This document shows positions 1 through 8,551 of a stretch of DNA of 64,000 nucleotides, piece after piece (the first letter of the stretch is position 1; each line of letters begins with the position of its first letter). The stretch comes from JAHBNG01 sp039028975. GTDB lineage: Bacteria; Chloroflexota; Anaerolineae; Caldilineales; Caldilineaceae. A program made the translations under genes and the position numbers. The notes under the pieces were generated by a model. It was given only the letters and a program-made list of their open reading frames with translations. It did no database searches and was not told where the DNA came from. The stretch is from positions 1 through 64,000 of the forward strand of contig JBCCHB010000047.1 in NCBI GenBank assembly GCA_039028975.1, read 5' to 3'.

Positions 1-17
1 CATTTTGGGCTCCTTTT
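1..17 (-). promoter_or_regulatory. RBS and start codon of a gene running off the left edge
   Basis: Read on the minus strand, AAAAGGAG (17-10) is followed after six bases by ATG at 3-1. This is a textbook Shine-Dalgarno spacing, so a minus-strand gene probably starts here and continues outside the window. It would be the next gene after the 1083-residue exported protein on the same strand. Only the start codon is visible, so nothing can be said about the product. Confidence 0.5.
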
Positions 18-126
18 GGATTAAACTTTTATAGTTGACTACTTTAGTTTAACCCAATTTAGTCCAAGTTCTTCACTTTTTCACCATTGTTTGGCAACTC
101 TCTTTCTTTATGCAATTATTTTCTGA

Positions 127-273
127 ATGGGGGTGAGACCACAAGGCTGGCAAATCAAGCTCTTTGACGCGATTATTGCAGTGACGGCACTCCGTGGTGG
201 CTTTACGCTCCTGACGACGGATAAGGATTTTCGTGGCGTTCCTGGATTGGCGCAGGAGAATTGGCGAGAATAA
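127..273 (+). pseudogene. VapC-like PIN-domain toxin, C-terminal remnant
   Basis: A 48-codon open stretch ends in TAA at 271-273. It reads like the C-terminal third of a VapC-type PIN-domain ribonuclease: a DAIIAVTAL helix (the conserved Asp of this family), then LLTTDKDF, then PGLAQENW at the end. Intact VapC proteins are about 130 residues and carry an N-terminal acidic residue plus an upstream antitoxin gene. Neither is present, and an in-frame TGA precedes the first ATG at 127. No likely RBS is seen. It is therefore called a decayed toxin fragment, antisense to the minus-strand gene series and sitting in the gap between the 1083-residue protein and the gene at the left edge. Confidence 0.6.
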
Positions 274-316
274 ATGGTCCTCCGTTCGCCAATTCCTGAA
301 TGTTCTTGAACTACAA

Positions 317-3300
317 TCAGTCATAATGGAAAGTCCACATTCGGATTCTTATATCGTTGAATATCGTGTAATCCTTGACAAAATCCTTTATTGGAATCTC
401 AAGCGTCCAGCCAGTAGATGCAACGCTCATATTGCAAAAATCGCTAACTGTGTTCTCATATGTGTCAATAGTTTCTTTAGTAGAAACCGTCATGGTTGCA
501 TCTGCTGTAGCGTCATAAAGGTCGGCGATAATAGACGAGGGTAAGTCTTCCCTATGAAGATGGGTAACTAACTGGGGGGAATAATGAACCATAGAGCCGC
601 CTCTTGTACGGGTTGAAGCGCTGCCTGTTGAAGTCAGCACTGCATACATAGAATCTGGTAATGTTTGTGCACCTTGGTCAATATGAACAGCTACACCAAA
701 CGATTTTCTGACTGGACATCGCACACTATTTGATTCATCAACAGTTCCTGTTACAGCACCAGCAATACGCCAGTTGTACCTGTTTGGCACAGCGAGAGGA
801 CCACTATTCAGAGAGGTATCAAAAACGAGAATGAGTTTTTCGGGATTACCTTGTTCATCCCGAACTAAATGTTTGTCCAAATATTCTATAAATAGATCTT
901 GCCTGCGCTCGCTAAGCTGTAATTTTTCTGCACCTTCAAGGTTGTTGATATCTTGATTACGAATGCCTGTTGCGATCTCTCTAAGTGAAAACTCGATTAA
1001 TGCATCATCGGGAAGTGGTGTACCGTTATATATGCCCTGCAAACGCTCTAAATATGCATGTAGCTGTGAAACGTGCCTGACTTTAAATACATCTTCCAGA
1101 TTGGGAACTGTATCGGCTAGGTGATATTCAAGTGCTTTTGCCGTTAGATATGCTTGACGAGCAGCATAGTTGAGCTGATAATTCGCAATTTCAGTTTTGT
1201 GGTCACGTAGAAGTCGGTAGGCTGGATTTGCCAAGTAGTTACTTTGAAGATTTTTGAGGGAGCGGCGATAGAGTGCCCTGAGATAATGCCATTCGTTCTT
1301 GAGCCTTTCATGATCGGAAACCGCCTGATTAAAGCGGTTGATCGCTAGCTTCTTCTGGATCTGTAGCTGGGCAATCTGGCGCAGGCGTTGAGTAATTTCG
1401 TATTTGGTTTCAATCCCACTGATTTCCACCTCCTCGGCAAGAGTAACCATCTGTTGGAGAGCAGATATCTGAGCAATTGTGATCTCTGATGTGTTTGTGA
1501 TGGTATTGATGGTTTGAATTGAAGTTTCAGAATGTCGTATGCCATCAATGTTCGAATCTGTGGTTGTCCGGTCTGTGCGTCCAAGAGTTAGGCTAGATTT
1601 ATCTATAAAAAGATCACCAATCAATTTACCAGCAGGGGCCCCTGCTGGTCCGAGTATGGCACCAGCAGCAGCGGCGCCAATCATTCCACCAAATCCTTCT
1701 CCCAACTCAAGAATTTTTGTAGTTTTTGCGTTGGGAATTGGTAATACATCTGAGAAGAGACCTGGCTTTTCTACTTTTTGCTTGGTAGTGCTTTCGTCAG
1801 AGTAGATATCGGTCGCAGTGGTAGTGGATGCAGATTGGGTTGTTTGCACGGCCTTAGCCATGCCAGCAGCCAAGGTCAAAGCAGCGGTTTCCTTCGCCGC
1901 AGCACTCTTTATCCGTATGATTTCGTCGTTTTTGGATTGAATGTCAGCAATCTCTTCGAGCGCCACATCAATGCGAAGCTCGGCTAAGCTTATGTCAATC
2001 ATTGCGGCTGCAAAGTTGAACCAACTCTTTTCCATTAACGTCCCCTGGCTACCAATACAGACTTCATAGTCATTTTCGGGACTGCTGTCGGCTACTTCTT
2101 CTGGAGCACCACATAGATCTTGAAGCTGCCGCTTATGAGAGCTTTGTAGAGAAAGCATCTCCAGATTGAGAACATCTTTATTGATCTCAAACGTTCTATT
2201 TGCTTCAACTGCATCGTTGTTGGCTACCTCTGCCCAATCTAATAGGGCTGTTGCGGTATCTCGCATGTGGGCATATGATTGGATTGGAACCATGTCCTCG
2301 TTGAAGCCAAAGACGTTAATTCCATTCTCGATTTCTTGGATGCGAGTTTGGAGTAGCTCCACGCCAGAACGAACCGCCAGACCATTGCTTTCTAGCAGAA
2401 GTTTGGTATCTTCATTTTCAATGTCTTGGTGTAGTTCTTTGGCTCGCTTCAGCAATGGCAGGGTCAAAAGGAATAGGTTGTCATGAGCTTGGTTATAGAG
2501 CACTAGTGCAGCTTCATCATCGCCCAATTGACGATTGCGAATCGCAATTTCATCGATGATACCGGAATAGCTTTCGATTGCGGCGGCAAAGGTTTGAATC
2601 TCGGCTTGGGTAAACAATTCACCAATAATGACATCCCGAGGCCATGAGATATCCTCATGGTAAGCACTCATCATGATATCAATCGCAAATTGGTATTGCT
2701 CACGTGCTTTATTCAACAAAAAAAGTTCGTGTTCTATGACGCACTCAGCACTCTCAAAGTACTTTTCACTATAGAAATCCTGATTGGGTGTCCAACGACC
2801 GGTCGCTCCCTCATCGTCAAAATAGCGATTCCGGCATACCTCATAACCAGCTTGCCCTTTGAGTGTATAAGCATAATCAAATGCATCAATGGCATACTCG
2901 CCACCAAAGATCATATGCGCATAGGCGAGTTCTCTAGTTGCCTCAAGCATCCCTGCCAAACCAACCTCTTGGATATTTACGACTTCAGGCCCACTGTCTT
3001 GATCGATCTCGAAGGTCATGCTTTCGTTCTCGACCAGATAGAGATGTACAAAGGAACGGCGAGCCTTGAGCAATTGGTTACGAATACTGCTATCATCGGT
3101 ACAATAGCCGCGTTCATCTACTGCAAACTGGGGGCAGAAGTCGTTAAGGAGCGTACCGTTGTTAAAGTCATCATAGTAGGATTTGAGAAGAGCAATTGGC
3201 TCAGTTGGATCAGTTAGGTCAGTCCAAGGTACTCGAGTGCATAGATCAGATTCATTCGAATCAAGCATCTGCAACCGACACTTACGAAACTGTTCACCTG

Positions 3301-3568
3301 CTTCGAGCAGATCCGCAGCGACTTTGTAGATATCTTCATAGTCGCTACGAGTTAGATTAGAGGCTGGAAAGACAGCCCCAAAGGCACTCGGTTCCGTAGA
3401 AGATTGAACGGTAGGCGCAATACCACTGAAACCGCTGTCCGAAATTGAGTTGCCAGCCGGGTCGGACATATATGTATCTGTCGTCATCTGTTCATCCGCC
3501 GAGATGAGTAGAGGTATCAACAAAAGCACGAATAGCAGAATTGTTCGGAATATAATTCGCGGTGACAT
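317..3568 (-). CDS. Exported helical protein of unknown function (1083 aa)
   Basis: I do not recognise a named family. The N-terminus has a clear signal peptide (IIFRTILLFVLLLIPLLIS), so it is exported. Most of residues 70-580 is predicted helical, rich in Glu, Ala and Leu. At about 620-653 lies a Gly/Ala-rich uncharged stretch (FGGMIGAAAAGAILGPAG) that could insert in a membrane. It is followed by a long heptad-like helical segment (about 690-880) and a beta-rich C-terminus ending in WTFHYD. Helical arms around a short hydrophobic hairpin recall alpha-pore-forming toxins and Tc-toxin A subunits in layout only; no sequence match is claimed. The start is supported by AAGGAT before ATG. It lies 73 bases after the second tail-fibre-like gene, probably in one operon. 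Unlike the other exported proteins here it lacks the FLPL tail. Confidence 0.75.
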   Translation of the reverse strand: MSPRIIFRTILLFVLLLIPLLISADEQMTTDTYMSDPAGNSISDSGFSGIAPTVQSSTEPSAFGAVFPASNLTRSDYEDIYKVAADLLEAGEQFRKCRLQMLDSNESDLCTRVPWTDLTDPTEPIALLKSYYDDFNNGTLLNDFCPQFAVDERGYCTDDSSIRNQLLKARRSFVHLYLVENESMTFEIDQDSGPEVVNIQEVGLAGMLEATRELAYAHMIFGGEYAIDAFDYAYTLKGQAGYEVCRNRYFDDEGATGRWTPNQDFYSEKYFESAECVIEHELFLLNKAREQYQFAIDIMMSAYHEDISWPRDVIIGELFTQAEIQTFAAAIESYSGIIDEIAIRNRQLGDDEAALVLYNQAHDNLFLLTLPLLKRAKELHQDIENEDTKLLLESNGLAVRSGVELLQTRIQEIENGINVFGFNEDMVPIQSYAHMRDTATALLDWAEVANNDAVEANRTFEINKDVLNLEMLSLQSSHKRQLQDLCGAPEEVADSSPENDYEVCIGSQGTLMEKSWFNFAAAMIDISLAELRIDVALEEIADIQSKNDEIIRIKSAAAKETAALTLAAGMAKAVQTTQSASTTTATDIYSDESTTKQKVEKPGLFSDVLPIPNAKTTKILELGEGFGGMIGAAAAGAILGPAGAPAGKLIGDLFIDKSSLTLGRTDRTTTDSNIDGIRHSETSIQTINTITNTSEITIAQISALQQMVTLAEEVEISGIETKYEITQRLRQIAQLQIQKKLAINRFNQAVSDHERLKNEWHYLRALYRRSLKNLQSNYLANPAYRLLRDHKTEIANYQLNYAARQAYLTAKALEYHLADTVPNLEDVFKVRHVSQLHAYLERLQGIYNGTPLPDDALIEFSLREIATGIRNQDINNLEGAEKLQLSERRQDLFIEYLDKHLVRDEQGNPEKLILVFDTSLNSGPLAVPNRYNWRIAGAVTGTVDESNSVRCPVRKSFGVAVHIDQGAQTLPDSMYAVLTSTGSASTRTRGGSMVHYSPQLVTHLHREDLPSSIIADLYDATADATMTVSTKETIDTYENTVSDFCNMSVASTGWTLEIPIKDFVKDYTIFNDIRIRMWTFHYD

Positions 3569-3641
3569 TCTTAATCCTTATCATAAACTTGAAATCTGGG
3601 GACCTTCCACTACAGAGATGGACCTTTTACAACGCCCAAAG

Positions 3642-5009
3642 TCAATCTGGATCATTTAGATCACGTAGAGCGTTTGCTGTTGGACCAGTTGATCCTTCAG
3701 GATCTCCCTCCCATTTTGCAATTTCATTCCGAAAGCAGAGGATATCGACATCGGGATTTTCATGATTTCCCTGCGAACGAAAAGTAGCCCTTAACCACCA
3801 AACGTTATCTCTAACATAAGTCCAGACCCCGTTAGTCCCGGCTGCCCCCTCACTCACATCATAGTCCGCCAACCACCCAGCCGCAACACATTCATAAACC
3901 CCTGCAGATATTCCAGTAGATATCTGCGCCTCATCGCCAATGTTCTCAAACCGCCGAATGAGGATTGGCTTAACACCCCTGATTAAGAATTCGCCAGTAA
4001 TATTAGCGGTCCCAATATTGGCAGTGTTAGGAATGTCCATGTCGCCGAGTAACAACATTTTTTCATTCTGAAATCTGATATCATATCGTGTACCATCTTT
4101 GCTCTCACCAACAATTCCGGGAATTCCAGCAGGTACCCCAATCTCAATCTGCCCCCCGCCAACATCAAATCGAGATGGTCCATTTACATGAAGTTTCACC
4201 TTTGGTTCAGTAGTACCAATCCCAACATTCCCATCATGTAGAATATTAAAGGTGTCTGCAGATTGGGCATTCCCAATCGAAAATCGATTATCATTATGAT
4301 GGGCAATTATAGTGCGATTATCATATCCTGTATTAGTTGACATCTCTATTTCGTTACGTTGACCTAGGGATTCAAAAAGAGTCCCATAGTCTCCGGTCTC
4401 CACATGAAAATCATACCCTAAATTGCGTACATAAGTGGCGTTATATTCAAAAGTTCCCTTTGGTGCTCTTAAGTTATCAGCATTTGTAGCAGTTACGGCA
4501 TACGGCACCATCGAAAACCGTTGACGCGGGTACATCTCATCAAAACCATCAACCGTCACTCCTAGATAAGTACTTCTATAATCAAAAAAGGTAGTCTCAG
4601 AAATCGGTGATGTATCACCCAGTAAGACTGAAAACTGACCTGAACGAACGGTCGTGGTTAATGTTTCCATCCATAGCGTTTGGTCTCCGAGCAGTTCTTC
4701 ATAAATTTTAAAAGTGATTTTCTTTTCACCTTCCATCAGATTGCCCTCGCTGTCACGTAGAATGCCCTGGTAACCGATACGAGGAGAGTTCGGATTTGCA
4801 TTTTGGGCATCGACGACAGCGGAAGGTACAAATTCGATACTCTGCATCTCCACTGATCCAGGCGCAGCGGTTGCTGTTTGGAAAAGAGCTGCTGAGAGGA
4901 ACAAGTCATCGAGATTTTGGTAGAGGGTAATTGCACCCAGCACTGTCAAAATGGTCAGGCCAAGGATGCGAATGATATGGATTGTGTGTTTAATGAATTT
5001 GGTTAACAT
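3642..5009 (-). CDS. Tail-fibre-like membrane-anchored protein 2 (455 aa)
   Basis: This is a paralogue of the upstream gene. It has an N-terminal membrane segment (about 8-30, ILGLTILTVLGAI), then a beta domain starting PRIGYQGILRD and containing VRSGQFSVLLG, YLGVTVDGFDEMYPRQRF and VPYA. A VGIGTTEPKVKLHV motif follows, as found in tail-fibre/endosialidase-chaperone-type proteins, and a distinct C-terminal domain with several Cys ends the protein. The frame stays open to an ATG at 5096 directly abutting the upstream stop, but alignment with the paralogue (MLMTK versus MLTK) places the real start at 5009. The 29 extra residues look like translated spacer. It probably acts as a surface-exposed fibre or adhesin; the ligand is unknown. 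There are no phage structural genes nearby. Confidence 0.75.
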   Translation of the reverse strand: MLTKFIKHTIHIIRILGLTILTVLGAITLYQNLDDLFLSAALFQTATAAPGSVEMQSIEFVPSAVVDAQNANPNSPRIGYQGILRDSEGNLMEGEKKITFKIYEELLGDQTLWMETLTTTVRSGQFSVLLGDTSPISETTFFDYRSTYLGVTVDGFDEMYPRQRFSMVPYAVTATNADNLRAPKGTFEYNATYVRNLGYDFHVETGDYGTLFESLGQRNEIEMSTNTGYDNRTIIAHHNDNRFSIGNAQSADTFNILHDGNVGIGTTEPKVKLHVNGPSRFDVGGGQIEIGVPAGIPGIVGESKDGTRYDIRFQNEKMLLLGDMDIPNTANIGTANITGEFLIRGVKPILIRRFENIGDEAQISTGISAGVYECVAAGWLADYDVSEGAAGTNGVWTYVRDNVWWLRATFRSQGNHENPDVDILCFRNEIAKWEGDPEGSTGPTANALRDLNDPD

Positions 5010-5096
5010 TTTTGGGTTACTCTTTGTTGTTGGAAACTCTCGAACAGTGAACCTGCATAATTTTGTAATTTGAGTCACAGTTTGGAATGGCGACAT

Positions 5097-6317
5097 TTAC
5101 TCAAAACCCACCATCTTGTGATCAACACAGAATATCCTGAAAATCACCTCATAATGTTGAAATTCGTGTCGAGGAAAATTGTGCTTAATATGCCATTCAC
5201 CATTTTCCCAAGCATTAGGCTCGCCCATAATAATGGGAAAACCTTGACGTTCTTCAATATCTGGAGACAATATTGCCACTCCAGCTACGCCACATTCATA
5301 GGTATGGGGTCTATCTCTCCAATATATGCCTGTTGGGATGTGCTCTGGCTCATTATTATTTTCTTTTGTGACATGGTGAGAAATCGTCTTAAAGATTATT
5401 GGCTTTTTACCGTTGACAAAAATATCACCATTATGGGAAATCCCAAATACATCACGTCCCGCCGTCGCACTATATATTCCCAAATCGTTTTCAGGACGAT
5501 GTGCAATATCGAAGAGTTTGTCATTCCCAAGATTATTGATAAGTGAAATAATCGAGTGGCCACTAGTAGATTCGACAGCTAGAGTTCCCCCTTTGACATG
5601 CAGCTTGCGGGCGGGGCTGGTTGTGCCAATCCCGAGACGGCCATCAACCACGGCGTTTCCGTCAACATTGAGGTTTTTGTCGATATCTACATTGCCGGTA
5701 CTATCGACATCGACAGAGTCTGTTGGGGCACTATCGTGCCATGCTGACAGTCGTCTAGCATCAGTTGCAACATCTGCTGTATCTGCATGTCTCGCATAAG
5801 TAGCGTAAGGCACTTCCGAAAAACGCTGGCGGGGATACATCTCATCAAACCCATCAACGGTTACGCCAAGATAAGCCTGACGATCTTTGGTAAAGAATGC
5901 CTCTGGAATGTTGACTTGCTCACCAAGCAGGACTGAGAATTGCCCTGAGCGAACCGTTATAGTCATGGTTTCTGACCAATTGTTAAGGGGCTCTTCATCG
6001 GTAATGTTGTCATAGATTTTGAACGTGAGCTTTTTTTCCCCATTCATTAGGTTGCCCTCAGCGTCACGTAGCATTCCTTGATAACCGATTCGGGGGGTAT
6101 TGGGGGATGCTTGACCATCTGCTAAGCTAGCAGGGATTAATTCAACGTTTAGCATCTCCACATATCCTGAGGCAGCGGTAGCACTCTGAATGAGTCCAGT
6201 AGAGGCAAGCAAATCGTCTGCGTTATGGTACAAGGTCACGCCGCCGTAGAGGGTCAGGAAGCCAATGGTCAGGAAGCCGATGGCTTGGGCTAGGTACCGA
6301 ATTTTGGTCATGAGCAT
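5097..6317 (-). CDS. Tail-fibre-like membrane-anchored protein 1 (406 aa)
   Basis: This is the first gene of the probable minus-strand operon. It has an N-terminal hydrophobic segment (about 10-30), then the same module as its paralogue: PRIGYQGMLRD near residue 73, GEKKLTFKIYD, VRSGQFSVLLGE, AYLGVTVDGFDEMYPRQRF. A short repetitive stretch (VDVDSTGNVDIDKNLNVDG, about 205-225) resembles a beta-helical fibre stem. LGIGTTSPARKLHV follows, then a unique C-terminus with three Cys. AGGAG at 6327-6331 is nine bases upstream of ATG and supports the start. The C-terminal domains of the two paralogues differ while the stems match, as expected if the tip defines target specificity (inference). Confidence 0.75.
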   Translation of the reverse strand: MLMTKIRYLAQAIGFLTIGFLTLYGGVTLYHNADDLLASTGLIQSATAASGYVEMLNVELIPASLADGQASPNTPRIGYQGMLRDAEGNLMNGEKKLTFKIYDNITDEEPLNNWSETMTITVRSGQFSVLLGEQVNIPEAFFTKDRQAYLGVTVDGFDEMYPRQRFSEVPYATYARHADTADVATDARRLSAWHDSAPTDSVDVDSTGNVDIDKNLNVDGNAVVDGRLGIGTTSPARKLHVKGGTLAVESTSGHSIISLINNLGNDKLFDIAHRPENDLGIYSATAGRDVFGISHNGDIFVNGKKPIIFKTISHHVTKENNNEPEHIPTGIYWRDRPHTYECGVAGVAILSPDIEERQGFPIIMGEPNAWENGEWHIKHNFPRHEFQHYEVIFRIFCVDHKMVGFE

Positions 6318-6795
6318 GAGGATTGTCTCCTAAATAATTGATAGTTTCTGGTGGCTGATTGACGTGGCACGCACCAAGCCACTTTAAGCTGCCTTGGCTG
6401 TTCTTCGGCAAATATGCCGAAACTATTTACACCAAATTCTGATTGATAAGTGATGGGATGGCTGTTGAACTCAGAAAAGGGTTAGGGCAAACGTCGTGGC
6501 TGTCTGGTTGTCCTCTGGTCGAATCTTTTGTTGCGACTTTGGCAAGATAGGACCAGGGTTTTCAGGTAAGTATCATATCAGATTGTCCCGCTGAATATCT
6601 GCCATTGTCTGCCATCTTGTGTCAGGTTTTGTGACATATTTTGTCGTCAAGTTGTTAGCGATGTGCTACCTCAGATCGACAAGCGCTTGTCAACACGGAT
6701 AAAAAGTTCAGTTAAAGCTTGAAGTTGACTGCAACGGGAACGACATCAAAGCGCTTACTATGGACCAATCGACTATGGACCAACCGACCAATCGA
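6318..6795. other. Intergenic spacer upstream of the tail-fibre operon
   Basis: No gene is seen in these 478 bases. The part near 6330 holds the RBS and presumably the promoter of the minus-strand tail-fibre operon. At the other end, just beyond the stop of the helix-turn-helix gene, a 15-base unit is tandemly repeated at 6758-6772 and 6773-6787 (CTATGGACCAATCGA with one change), followed by a partial third copy. Confidence 0.6.
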
Positions 6796-7491
6796 CTACA
6801 GCCCAATACACACCCTGGCCACACTCTCAATCTGCTCTTTGCGGTGGCGGTAGAGCTGGCGTTCGGAGAAGTCTAGGATTTTGGCGATCTCTTTGTGCTG
6901 GATCTTTTTGCGGTAACGCAGATGCAGGTAGTGTTGGGCCAGCCATGCGTCTTGGGGCAGCATGGCGTCGACGGGTAGTTGGCAGATGGTGTCGATGGCA
7001 TGGTCGAGTAGCTGCTGTAGGGCTGCACCGCCTGCGTAGCTGTCTTCTTTTCCGTTGGCTTGGTCTGTGTTGATGATTAGCTGTTCGACCAGCGGGTTGG
7101 CGGCTAGTTGGGTGGTGAGGCCGTAATCTTTGATGGCTTGTTCCAGGTCGGCGTAGATCTCTTTGACAGAGGCTGCGTCGATTCGTGCCACAGGCGGCTG
7201 TGCTCGTTGGCCTGCTCGATTGGTCATCTCTGGCTGCTCCTCTTGGGTCTGTGGCACGACCGTAAACATAAGCCACACATCGTGCTCGAATAGCTCCATG
7301 TTGAACATTTGCAGGTTACTGGATCGCAGCGCGCTTCGGGCAAATTGGGTGGTTAGCTGCTGGATCTCGGCCTCTGAGCGAAATCGGGCGGAGGCCGGAA
7401 AACTGGCGCTATTGAATAGCTCTTGTACGTCGACGTTGAGGGTGATGCTCATGGCTTGTGGTTGGGGGAGTGGTTGGTTTTGGGTTCCCAT
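6796..7491 (-). CDS. Helix-turn-helix protein, possible transcription regulator
   Basis: The C-terminal about 45 residues (HYLHLRYRKKIQHKEIAKILDFSERQLYRHR) form a helix-turn-helix of the sigma region-4/LuxR kind, so DNA binding is likely. The rest is a soluble alpha/beta region without a family I recognise. There is no membrane segment. The frame is open up to a GTG at 7680, but the extra 63 codons read like a common non-coding dispersed repeat (NHEVNEGHED, SWLIQPWLVNH) and have no RBS. I therefore place the start at ATG 7491, with ATG 7452 as an alternative. It lies between the tail-fibre operon and the RCC1-clostripain gene, all on the minus strand, and could regulate either. The target is unknown. 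Confidence 0.6.
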   Translation of the reverse strand: MGTQNQPLPQPQAMSITLNVDVQELFNSASFPASARFRSEAEIQQLTTQFARSALRSSNLQMFNMELFEHDVWLMFTVVPQTQEEQPEMTNRAGQRAQPPVARIDAASVKEIYADLEQAIKDYGLTTQLAANPLVEQLIINTDQANGKEDSYAGGAALQQLLDHAIDTICQLPVDAMLPQDAWLAQHYLHLRYRKKIQHKEIAKILDFSERQLYRHRKEQIESVARVCIGL

Positions 7492-8551
7492 AGGTCGCCT
7501 GTTCTGAATTTGGGTTTGAGCTCTCTTGGAATTCATATGGTTGACAAGCCACGGTTGAATCAACCATGAAAGGACTGAAGGAATTGAAGCTTTTGTCCCA
7601 GGGATATCTGTATCTTCATGCCCTTCATTGACTTCATGGTTCCTTTTGATTCTGTCAAACACGCTTGTCTGTTTGGCCACAGGCGCAAAGCGCCAACGAA
7701 GTCGAATGTATCAAATCCGGTTGAGCCTGAATTTGTAAGCTGTCGGTTGTTTGTGTCTTCTGTTTAGTAGGAATCCAGGGTTGGCGATTTTCTGGCGTGG
7801 TTTAGGGAAATTGGATCAAAGTTGCAAGGGGACAAGGTTGCAAGGGGGCGAAGAATCTTGACTTGAGCAACGGGAGATCCATCGCTAGGTACGTATGGGT
7901 GGACCAAGGTTGGTATAGTCACAGGCGTCGCATCAATTAGACAAGACGTTCGGTGGCTCAGGATGACATTGATGATAAAGCTAAGGAAGCCAGACAGCGT
8001 CATTCTGAGCCGTCGATAACAAGAAGAGTTTGAGCGATGCAGTCAACTATCACTCTCGGAGTGAGGTTGGTTCGGTGAAGGCGAAGAATCTCGGCTTGGC
8101 TAACGCGAGATCCATCGCTAGGTACGTATGGAGAGCTTATGGTGGACCAGGGCCATGGCGTCGCACTGTATAATGGGACACCGGGTGGCTCAGGGCAGGC
8201 ACTGTCAGGTCGAACGAGCATGACATAGACCCCAAGAACCTAGAAATACCACCGACCGACATGTCAGGTGAGGCGCGCGGCCCGGAGGTAGCATTCATCA
8301 GCTTCCTCTAGCTGGGAACCCCACATGACGTGTCTCGGAACCAACAATTCACACGGACTGAACACCAATTCCCTTTGATAAGCATCACCGTAGTCACCTG
8401 CGGGCAACGTATCACGAACCGTGGGATCCAGCCGACTGTAGTGATGTCCCACACATACTCCAACTGATTGAAGATAGGAGCGGATTTTGTTTGGGTTCAA
8501 CTCCCATCCAAAATCCGCTGTAGTAGCCGACTGTACCCCAAACATCACGAT
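7492..8551. repeat. Repeat-rich intergenic spacer
   Basis: No convincing gene is present. The segment holds two direct copies of a 51-base sequence, 7849-7899 and 8082-8132, both containing GCGAAGAATCT and GAGATCCATCGCTAGGTACG. It also holds CGTCATTCTGAGCCGTC at 7998-8014 and two copies of a short CTGTCAGGT-type element (8202-8212 and 8257-8269, the latter CGACATGTCAGGT). The first two sequence types recur at 20719-20818 and the last at 15939-16154. The CATTCTGAGC...CGAAGAATCTC pattern is a dispersed intergenic repeat type that I recall from many bacterial genomes. Confidence 0.65.

Noticed and set aside
2657..3217. 186-codon plus-strand frame
   Set aside because: Antisense shadow of the 1083-residue exported protein; no start signal or recognisable motif.
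5010..5096. N-terminal extension of tail-fibre-like protein 2 from ATG 5096
   Set aside because: The paralogue aligns only from MLTK at 5009; the extra 29 codons abut the previous stop and lack an RBS of their own.
3642..6317. Prophage tail region
   Set aside because: Only fibre-like modules with a membrane anchor are present; no capsid, terminase, baseplate or integrase genes are seen.
8264..8548. 94-codon minus-strand frame just after the RCC1-clostripain stop
   Set aside because: Possible coupled small gene, but its 3' end runs into a dispersed repeat and there is no similarity to known families. Kept as intergenic.
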